Below, piece by piece: positions 54,649-64,000 of a stretch of DNA of 64,000 nt (positions are counted from its first letter, which is position 1; each line of letters opens with the position of its first letter). The translations under genes and the position numbers were made by a program. The stretch comes from Pseudisothecium myosuroides. Lineage: Eukaryota; Streptophyta; Bryopsida; Hypnales; Lembophyllaceae. The stretch spans positions 31,056,987-31,120,986 of the forward strand of contig OX637290.1 in assembly GCA_951799445.1 (NCBI GenBank). The letters run 5' to 3'. The notes under the pieces were generated by a model. It did no database searches and was not told the DNA's origin. It saw only the letters and a list, made by a program, of their open reading frames with translations.

Positions 54649-57327
54649 TAGATGTGGTTCTCATAGGAGTTAAACGATAGGAAAAGCCCCTTGGGCTTGG
54701 TTTCATATGAATCTTTGACAAAAAGTGTCTTTAAGGGCTTTTGGAAATTTTCAACCTATTGGATCCACTCTATAGTGAATAAGGCTTGTCAAATATGGCA
54801 TTTAGGTTGCAAAGTCGAAGCCTGTGTCATTGGTCAATTTAACACACCTTGACTGTACAAAACTTGGGTGAGGAACAAGACTCATGCTCTACCTTAAAGG
54901 ATTTTTTTTTTATTCCCCTTGAGTTGTCCAACTAGGCCAAGAACTGTCATTATTTTTAGGGTTAGTGACTAGAGTGGCTAAAAACAAGTCAAATTTAAAG
55001 TCAAATTTTGATGAAAATTTATCCTCTTGAGTCAAATACTAGCTCACCACATGCGCATTTAAGAATATTTTATTGTAAAATTGGGACAGTTATATTTTGG
55101 GTAAGTGTGAAAAGTAAAGATGCGCAAGTTGATCTTCTAGTGAGTGTCATTTTTTTTAATCAATTCTTAAATGATATGGAATAATTTGAAGGAAGGTGGA
55201 AGTTTAATTGCCCATGGTATAAATGTAGTAGAAACATTGTTAACAAACTGTATACCTCAATTATACATTGTCTATAAACTTTTTCAAAATTTGATCGACT
55301 AAAAAAATGTAGAAATTCTAGTTAAGTTTAAATTCAAAGTCCTTTTGTTGTTTTAAGCCTCCAATCTAAAGTTACAAAGTCCAAAGAGTTGAAGAGAGGA
55401 CATTTTAATACCCCCCTACTCTCTAAACGTATAATTTTTTAGTGGAGGTTTCAAATTAGAAGGAGATTTTTGTATGAAAGTTAATTTGCTTTTTTAATTG
55501 AATCAAGTTTGAGCAAAAGTTGTTTTAATATTCTAAAACGAGGTTTGAAGTTGAACAAACTTCTAAAAAAAATTGTCTTATTATATTAAAATAAGGTTTG
55601 AAGTTCTATTAAGAGCATGTATTTATATATCTGACTCAATTATGAGCAATTATATAGTTACATAGTCTAATTTATAAGTCACATAACAAAATAGCTTAAT
55701 ATCCCTACCACATAAAACATTGCTAAATTCACATTTAACCTTAAGTTGACATACTTACATTATGTCCATTTCTTATGTAACAATTCAACCCATTTGCTAT
55801 AGACAATTATAAAATTTGTTGATAAAGAACAAAGTTAATAGAAACTAAGTAGCATTGAAACAATCTCTATTTTTGAAAATATTGAAGGCTATAAGACCCA
55901 ACATTTTAAGGGCTCTTACAAATGACTCTTGTAATTCTATACTTTATTCTACGACTACTTTGCGACTAAAACAATGTACTAATGATGTAAAACAATGACA
56001 TAAAACAATAATCTAAAATTTGGTGCAAATAGAGAGGGTTAAAGTTGCAGGACAATTGTATAGGACACTTAGTTGTTTTTTAGCTAGTTGTGGCAAACTT
56101 GTTTTTCTTTTAATAATTGAAACTAGATTAATTCAAGCCTTAAATAAATAATGGTACAATTTCCTCAATTCTTTAGGGAGGGTAGTCGCTTCATCTCATA
56201 TAAGGCAATTGAAACTTGGGTCTATACTGTCATTTATAATTGTTCCAACAATCATCAAACTATAATTATAATTTTGGCATAATAGCAACAAATTTTCTAC
56301 TTGTGAAAGGTAATTGATAAAATAGACTTTGTCCAAATTTAGAATGAACGTGAGCTATCTTCCATCCAATATTCATGACAGTTGTCGATGTGGACAAGTC
56401 TACGCTTTGTGGAATCCACCGTGTTGATCTGCAATTGCAATAAACAACTAGGAAATGATTGCAAGTATACAATGACAATAATCATTTCTAAGTCGTTTCC
56501 AAAGTCATTTCCTAATTGTGTTATATCAATTGTCCCATATCAATCGTCAAAAGTATCATTAAGTTGGACATATAAGACTTGTAAATTGTTGTATTCTTAT
56601 GTAATGAATTCTATTCATCGAATTCTAAGATTTCTACAATTTGTAGATTTCTATAGTCTACAAAAATCTAAAAAGATTTAAAAACCAAGAAATTTTAAAA
56701 TATATGAAATTGTAAAGTTTTCTAAATTAGTGAAATCTATTAAATGCTAATATTCAAATTTTTGAAATCTGAAATAGAACTTAGATTTGAAATTTTGAAA
56801 TCTACAGATTGTTTATATTAGAATTTCAAAATCTAGAAATCTAAAAGTCATAGATAAGTCGCAAATGAGTCACAGATAAGTTGCATTGAAGTCACAAATG
56901 AATCGCAAACGACCACGTCAAAAGAGTTTGTTGACGAAGTTTTAAGTCGGTTGTTGGATGAGAAACAACCCCTTTGTCCTTTGCAACTATAATTCCAAAT
57001 GCAACTTGTCCACAAAGACTATGGGTCTCCAAATTTTTACCAATCGCAAATATTCCATGCAACTAAAAAATTAATTGTTTTTTGTAGTTGCAAAAACCCT
57101 CGTTTTCTTCTAGTGAATTGGGTATTATGATGCACTTTAGTATACTTCTACTTTATCTCTCTAAAAAGTGAAGTTAAGCCTACTAAGGGCATCTTCAATC
57201 GAGGACATGTATAGGGTCCAGCACCCTCACTTGCACCAATATAGAGATGGGCTAGGTCGGTAACTCGTACAACTTTCCGACCACTTTGCTAGCGTTTTAG
57301 GCTAATGCATGCCAGAAAGCAAACCCA
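54649..57327. other. AT-rich intergenic, no gene seen
   Basis: Only short frames. About 55320-55620 holds decayed pieces similar to the foldback at 48797 (AAACGAGGTTTGAAG and related). Between 56630 and 56880 it is very rich in AAATCTA-type simple sequence. Confidence 0.4.
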
Positions 57328-58678
57328 TAAGGTAGTTTGCTCTAAAAGCGATTGTCCTCTTTAAACCGCTCCTATAATTAAGTATTGAATGGACTTGAGG
57401 TGGTCTTTAACCCCTAAAGGCCCAAGGCCTTTTTTCTGCCAAAAAACACTGAAAACTGCCATTTCTATAGCAAAGTATAAAAAAAATTTAAAATGTTTTT
57501 TTTGAACATCTAACCATAGGATCTTACACCTAACTAGTATGAGAATGTATGGAAAAAATTTCAAAATTTTTGACCGCACAGATTGCAAGATATTTGCATT
57601 TGAAGTGAAAAAAACAAGTTTTTCAGCACATTGTGGGGCTAGATTTTTTGTCTTTAAACATTTTTAACTTAAAATTTTTGCTCTACAGCGTTTTGAGCTT
57701 TAAATCTTTATTGAAGAGAATTGAGTTGAGAATCTAGGGAAAAAAAAAATTCAAGAAAACTTAATTATCATTCTTAAAAAAATTGTTAAGTAGAAGTAGG
57801 TCCAAGATAAAAGGAAAATCTAAAATATTCATATTTTTTAGATGGAATTAAAATGCACTAATCCCAATGGTGAGATTGTTCTAGCAAGTAAATTACACCA
57901 TGAAAAAAATTAAAAAATTAAAAAAATTGAAAAATTGCATTCAGAAATGAATCCTACAAGTTATTTTTTTCAAGAAGATGCTCTAACTGCCCGAAAAACA
58001 AGAAAATCCATAACTTTCTCGTAACATATCCAAATGAAATGAATCAAAGCTTTCTAGACAGGCAAAAATATAATCTATCAGAAAAAAAATATTTAAAAAA
58101 AAAATTCAAATTTTTGTCCATTTTTTTTCTGCTGCCCGAGCTGCCCGCCGTCCCTTGTTTTGAGCTTATTTGGTCATAACTATTGTTCCCGGGCACCGAT
58201 TGTGGAAAAAATTATATTCCCACAAAGCTTATCAGTTTTTCTATCTTCAAAAAAAAATTCAAAAAATCAGAACACAATTTCAGCCCGTAGGTACCTGCCC
58301 GAAAACGCATTTGTCCTCCGAAGGGACAACGGGCTTTTAGGGGTTAAATTGACCTCTTCAACCGTTGATTTAATCAAGGAAAATTTGTTAATTATTGTAA
58401 GAGCCAGTCATTTGCGTTGGTTTCCTCCCGTCTCTTTACAAGTGGTAGATAGGTGGATTTTGACAGACCTAGTCATAAATAGGTGCCTATGCCATGAATC
58501 TTTGTGAAAAATCATAACTAATTCAAAAATGGTTGGAAAAATACAAAACCACTTGTATTAAGTTCCAAATCTATTTTTCTTTCTTTGAAAAATGAGCCTA
58601 AAATATACATGTCCACAAAAACCTATGAAAAATGCTGACCAGCCCTTAAATGGTTGCTTTTAGAGCAGACTACCTTAA
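57328..58678. mobile_element. family C element, copy 4, split by A7
   Basis: Left end TAAGGTAGTTTGCTCTAAAA and right end TTTTAGAGCAGACTACCTTA are complementary at all but one or two positions over about 24 bp. The A7 element (57411-58343) sits inside; without it and one TTAA the host is about 414 bp. No coding capacity. Confidence 0.75.
57411..58343 (+). mobile_element. piggyBac-like TTAA element A7, nested
   Basis: 933 bp from CCCCTAAAGG to GCTTTTAGGGG, with intact TTAA at 57407-57410 and 58344-58347. Signature GAAAACTGCCATTTCT near the left and GGTCATAACTATTGTTCCCGG near the right. It lies inside family C copy 4, so it is younger than that element. Non-autonomous. Confidence 0.85.
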
Positions 58679-59188
58679 CTCATATCAAATACAAAATATA
58701 CTCAAAAAATCTGAAATTTTTGCCATAGATGTATATTACAGTATATAACATCATGGTATAAATAAAAGCTATTTCATTACTCTAAAATTAGACAATCCAC
58801 AAACCATAGTTATAGACCCAAAATTCATATTGCAATAAAATATTGAAATTTAAGATTTTTTCAAAATTTTCAATTGGAGTAGAAAGTACAATAGATAAGC
58901 TTCATTTCTTAAGTTAGACTCAAATTCAAAATTTACCACTTTTATGGCTAAAATTCACATCAAAAGTAAATAGCAAGAAATGGCCTACATACAATAGAAG
59001 GGTGATTCATGGATTAAGCATCTGCTTCATCAGAATGTCAATAAGATTATAATGAGGGACTTTGCAAAACTATTAACTAAAAATATACTCAAGTACCCTC
59101 CAAATAAATACAGCAGATGAAAAAATACTCTATCTTACAATCTCAGCTGAAGTAATTTATCAAACACTTAGTGTCTGCAGTAGTGGTA
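58679..59188. other. AT-rich intergenic, no gene seen
   Basis: No frame, RNA gene or repeat boundary recognised. Confidence 0.45.
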
Positions 59189-59755
59189 CTCCAGGTACGC
59201 AACTCTCGTATTATACGCAAAGGTCATTGGCATTTAAACCGCTTAGAAGACAACTTTTGTAAAATATATCTCAAATTAAAAAGACCAAAAAGTTAGGTGA
59301 AGACCAAATTAAATAAAATGACATGTAGAAAATGTTAGGTTGCATATTTATTAAAAAACAAACTTCACAATATATATGAAGAATTGAAACACCTATGCAT
59401 AATTTTTAAAAATCCATACAAGAAGTTTCCTCCAAATAAAATTAAAATTCATTCATAGTGTTTTATTTATGATTTAAAAACTTAAATTTTTATTAAAAAG
59501 CCTCCAAATTTGGGTAGCTTGTCCCATGATACATGTCTTTAAAAACTTCATATAATTAGTTTTTAATGTTATTATTTTCTTCAAAAAATATTCATTTTAT
59601 GTATATAATTATATTTTTGGATTCCTTGTTGAAAGGAATATGAGAGTTTCTTATATTAAAATAAATTATATTCCTTGAGGTTGGACTAGAATGCAATATA
59701 AATGATTATAATCAGGGCCATTTAATACAAGAGTTGCATATACAAGAGTTTTGTA
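59189..59755 (-). repeat. repeat G, uninterrupted copy
   Basis: The reverse complement of the repeat at 37190-39562, but without the two TTAA insertions. At the A4 position it reads (on its minus strand) TATATACATAAAATGAATAT, with TAAA in place of TTAA; at the A5 position it reads TTTTATTTAATTTGG with a single TTAA. Confidence 0.8.
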
Positions 59756-59783
59756 TCCATGAGCGGCATAGGATTAACTTTAG

Positions 59784-60701
59784 CCCCTAAAATACCAAGG
59801 CATTTTCTAGCTCCGGAACCACTGAAAACTGCCATTTCTGCTGCGATCACTCCCTAAACCAAAAAAAAACTTTTTTTTAGAATCTAATCATAGGATCTTG
59901 TACTTCACTTGTCTCAGATCATGTGGTAAAAATTTCAAGAAGTTTGACCACACGGATTGGAAGATATTAGCATTTGAAGTTGGAAAAAAAAGTTTTTTTG
60001 AACTGTGGCCTGCAATTTCAGATGACTTTGACGGCCATTTGTCGATTTTTTTGCACTACTCACCATAAAATTAAAATTTTTTATGTTGAACATTTGAGTT
60101 GAGAGTCGGGGAAAAAAATTTCAGAATGTCAAAACTTGATTTTCACATATAAAAAAATTGTTAAGTAGAAGTAGGTCCAAAATTGAATGAAACACCAAAT
60201 CGTTAATAGCTCTTAGGTGGAATTAAAACATCATAATCCCAACAGTGGGATTGTTCTTGCAAACAAACTTAACCTTGTCAAAAAAAGAATTGAAAAAATT
60301 TGAAAATTGCATTCAAAAATAAATTCTATAAGTTTTTTTTTTTGGAGATGCTTAGATTGCCCGAAAAACAAGATTGTCCATAATTTTCTCATTTTGAGTC
60401 CAAATAGAATAAATCAAAGCTTCAAATGTAGACAAAAACATGATATTTGAGAAAAAAAAGTCAAAAAAAAAAGTTCAATTTTTTTTAAGTTTTTTTTTTC
60501 TACCTGGCGAACTGCTTTTTTAACTTCAGATGGCATAACTTTTGCTCCAAGGCACCGATTGAAAAAATATATATATTTTTAGAAAGCTGATGTAATTTCC
60601 TATCTTCGAAAAAAAATTCAACAAATTAGGTCAAAATTTTAGGTTGCACGAGCCTGCCCAAAATCCCAAGTGTCCCCTGAGGGGACTTTGGTACTTTAGG
60701 T
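59784..60701 (+). mobile_element. piggyBac-like TTAA element A8
   Basis: About 918 bp from CCCCTAAAATACC, preceded by TTAG. The right end is damaged: CTTTAGG runs into TTTAG in place of GGTTAA. The interior is close to A2 and A5 (AACTGCCATTTCTGCTGCG, GGATTGGAAGATATTAGCAT, GGCATAACTTTTGCTCC). No transposase. Confidence 0.75.
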
Positions 60702-61228
60702 TTAGAGGACTGAACTCCCTATGACCAATACAGTCACCAAAATACTTTGATTATTGAATCAATAGGTGCATTCTTTGTTTCTACACTTAACAGTGAAGTC
60801 ATCCATCGAACCTTTTAGGTCTACAATGTCTTTACAAGGTTAATTTGGTCAAATTCTTCTAAATGTCTTATTTCTTTAAAAAAATTTAAAAAATCTCTTG
60901 TAGATGCATGTTAAAGAATGAAGGAGTATTTTCACTCATTTGTTGCTTGCCTTATTATAAAGAATCAAAGTAACATCAAGGCATCATAGTACACATAGAA
61001 AATTTGTTGCGCTAAATTTAATCCTTTTATAGACAAGACGTTCAAATTTTGTACAACAAATCAATATATGAACACAAACATATCCACATGAATACAAAAC
61101 ACATATAATATATTTTTTTGGTTCATCTTAATGTTTTTAGATTCTTCTATTAATTAACTTTCATTTGTATGGTATGGATTTTAAGAAAAATTCTCTAAAC
61201 ATTCTAAAGTTCAAGAGGTATAAATATT
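60702..61228. other. AT-rich intergenic, no gene seen
   Basis: About 60735-60840 weakly repeats 35220-35335. Nothing else recognised. Confidence 0.4.
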
Positions 61229-61232
61229 TTAA

Positions 61233-61466
61233 CCCTTGAAGGACGCCACAACCGTTTTGGGGATGATGAATGACAGAAAATCCTTCTATGTAGGATAGAA
61301 GTGAAATTGTTCATTTTCAAAATTTTGTGTAAAAAAGGGAAGTCTTATATAATAGTTTGACTTCCAATCCCACTTCCAATGAGTCATTTTGCACTTTTTT
61401 TAAGCCAATGATTCACTCTGTACCAAAAGGGATGATTTCTACAATCACCAACCCGTCTTTTAGGGA
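61233..61466 (+). mobile_element. short TTAA element B2
   Basis: 234 bp from CCCTTGAAGGACG to CTTTTAGGGA, with TTAA at 61229-61232 and 61467-61470. The interior (GGATGATGAATGACA, AAATCCTTCTATGTAGG, GACTTCCAATGAG-type, GCCAATGATTCAC, AAAGGGATGATTTC) aligns with B1 and B3. Confidence 0.75.
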
Positions 61467-61470
61467 TTAA

Positions 61471-62042
<572 letters not shown>

Positions 62043-62158
62043 AATTTTATTTAATTTTATTTTTTTTTAAATCTGGATTTGAACACTAGACAAATCAAAA
62101 CAACCCTTGGAAGCTATTTTTGTAAAATTAGGATGGATTAATGTAAATCATGCTTTAA

Positions 62159-62486
62159 CCCTAGAAGGACATTGTAGACCTAAAAGCTCTAATGGATGAC
62201 TTCAGTGTAATGTTAACTGTAGGAACAAAGAATTCACCTATTGGTCTATTACTAGGAGTATTTTGATGACTACCTAGACGATGATAGAAGAACGCCATAA
62301 ACACTAAGTGTCTGATGGATGACAAAAATCCTTCTATATAGTACAAAAAGTGTGCAGACATTTGTCCTTGGAATTTTGTGTGAGAAGGGGAGGTCTTACA
62401 CACTTGACCTCCAATGACTGCTCTTGGGATTTTTTTTACACAAATGGTACCCAAAAGGATAATTTCCACACTGACCAGCCCTAGGG
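62159..62486 (+). mobile_element. short TTAA element B3 (right end decayed)
   Basis: Starts CCCTAGAAGGACATTG after TTAA (62155-62158). The interior repeats B1 and B2 motifs (TGGATGACAAAAATCC, GACCTCCAATGA, CCAAAAGGATAATTTC). The right end reads CCCTAGGG then TTCC, so the TTAA is lost or the true end is a few bases on. It holds about 90 bp extra near the left. Confidence 0.6.
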
Positions 62487-63111
62487 TTCCAGGGTTGAAA
62501 AAGAAGAAGATGCATGCACATGGCCCTGCACAAAACATAATGCTCTCCACTGGTGGCAATTATTTGCGTGGGCACCTACAACGGGGTTTTGGCAAAAACC
62601 TCCAAAGTAGTACCAGTACAGTAGCGTCTTCGGAGAAGCAATCCCATTGTTGGGGTCTGTCAAGCAATTAGAATCTTGGATGGAGGGGTAGGTCCACAGG
62701 GCCTAACCTAATGAAGAGATAAAGCGGCAATGCCCCAGAATATGAACCTAAGTTAAGCTTTGCTGTTGCACGACAAGTGTAGAAGCATGAGAGAAAACAG
62801 CTCATGGGCTATCCTCACCACATCAGTTCAGTTCCGTTCCCTTCCGTTTTCCTTGTCCAATTGTCCACCAGGCACGCTTGCGCTGGTTTCCAGGTCTCCA
62901 GTTGCACACTAAGTTCGACTGGAACTTAGATGCAGACATGTGGCGGCATGGGCAGCAGAGGTCGTAGCCTTGGCATTGGGTCAAATGTAGCATGCCACTA
63001 ACGTAGTGGTGACGCAGAAATGCCCCGGACGGCAAATTGGCAATGCAATCATGGAAACAGATGATGTCCAGCATCTGATTAGCCTGCTGAACTTCAGTTC
63101 CACTACTGTAG
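62487..63111. other. intergenic, no gene seen
   Basis: Higher GC than its surroundings but with no open frame that carries a motif. No RNA gene is recognised. Confidence 0.4.
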
Positions 63112-63950
63112 TGTGCCCTGTGCCGTTGCCACAGTCAAAACAAAAGTAAAAGTCATTTTTAAAATAAAAAATAACTCAAAAATTCATAACTTTCTCACCA
63201 TAGGTGCAATTGCCACGAAACCAAGCCCATACACCCCTATTGGCCGAGGACTTTCCAACGGTACGAATAATGTGACAAATTGACACACGGTTCAAAAGAT
63301 ACATACTTTAGCATAATTTAGTAATTTTTAAGAACCAAAAAAAATTCAAAATTCAACAACTTTCCCACCATAGGTCCAAACGCCACGAAACCAAGCCCGT
63401 GCACCCCTCCTTACCAAGGGCTTTCCAACGGTTTAGCCCTGTGCCGTTGCCACAACCAAAACAAAAGTAAAAGTCATTTAAAAAACCAAAAATCACTCAA
63501 TACCCCATAACTTTCCCACCGTAGGTCCAAATGCCACGAAACAAAGCCCGTGCACCCTTCCTTGCCAAGGGCTTTCCAATGATACCAAAAAACGTGGCAA
63601 ATTAATACAGGGTTCAAAAGATACATAATTTAGCATAACTTAGTAATTTTTAAGATCCCAAAATAACTCAAAATTCAATAACTTTCCCACCGTGAGTCAG
63701 AACGCAACGAAACAAAGCCCGTGCACCCCTCCCTGCCGAGGGCTTTCTGAAGGTACCAAGCACACACCCGGGGGACGCACGGTCCAGGAGATCCCAACTA
63801 ACTAAAAAGAAAAAAAAAGAAAAAAACACAGTTTGTCTTAAGGTATGGACTAGTGTTGCCACACCCAAAACAAAAATAAGTCATTTTAAAAACCAAAAAT
63901 AACTAAAAAAATCATAACTTTCCCACCGTAGGTCCAAATGTCACACATTA
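63112..63950. repeat. tandem array, two-level, related to the 32.2-kb array
   Basis: The core ATAACTTTC(C/T)CACC then GTAGGTCCAAA, GCCACGAAAC(C/A)AAGCCC, GTGCACCCC starts near 63186, 63358, 63507, 63677 and, cut short, 63913. A second motif, GTTGCCACA then CAAAACAAAAGTAA, starts near 63124, 63446 and 63853, giving a longer period of roughly 320-410 bp over the shorter 150-235 bp one. It may run past the window end. Confidence 0.75.
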
Positions 63951-64000
63951 GAAGAAATTTGAGAGCTGCAAAGGGCCGTTTCAGGGTTGTTCCCGCAGCT
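63951..64000. repeat. fragment of a dispersed repeat at the window end
   Basis: GGGCCGTTTCAGGGTTGTTCC is nearly the reverse complement of 34444-34465, so the window ends inside a second dispersed repeat. Confidence 0.45.

Overview
This is nuclear DNA from a plant. Three intron-rich genes can be rebuilt exon by exon on the + strand: a B-type cyclin-dependent kinase (CDKB, 11.5-13.8 kb), a FRA1/kinesin-4-type chromokinesin that lacks the family's conserved tail (23.0-28.5 kb or a little beyond), and an AP-endonuclease 2 (APE2, 41.1-46.1 kb). B-type CDKs and FRA1-type kinesins point to a streptophyte. The short genes set in long AT-rich repeat deserts fit a non-seed plant such as a bryophyte, lycophyte or fern, but I cannot name the species. 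A fourth gene (50.7-51.5 kb) is an intronless, highly charged, probably nuclear protein of unknown function. A weak fifth candidate (1.9-2.6 kb) is three phase-compatible exons that I do not recognise.

Layout: 0-2.7 kb unknown gene-like DNA; 2.7-9.2 kb AT-rich with small inverted-repeat elements; 9.2-13.8 kb CDKB and its leader; 14-21.5 kb repeats; 21.5-30 kb kinesin; 30-40 kb repeats; 40.4-46.1 kb APE2; 46-49.5 kb repeats, including a long foldback; 49.5-52.8 kb the unknown nuclear-protein gene with E2F-like promoter sites; 52.8-64 kb repeats, a (TA)55 tract and a tandem array.

The genes share a cell-proliferation theme: CDKB acts in G2/M, kinesin-4 works on phragmoplast or cortical microtubules, APE2 acts in replication-linked DNA repair through a PCNA-binding motif, and the unknown gene has S-phase-type promoter motifs. 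This is probably chance proximity, not a functional cluster.

The most striking non-genic signal is a set of eight well-bounded ~0.82-0.94 kb elements (plus a decayed ninth and three short ~0.23-0.33 kb relatives). They begin CCCCTAAA or CCCT(T/A)(G/A)AA, end with the complement, and sit between TTAA tetranucleotides, as piggyBac-type transposons do. The window holds its own proof of TTAA duplication: an older repeat at 59.19-59.76 kb is the unoccupied counterpart of the repeat at 37.19-39.56 kb, which carries two of these elements, each flanked by TTAA where the empty copy has one TTAA-like site. No transposase is visible, so they are non-autonomous.
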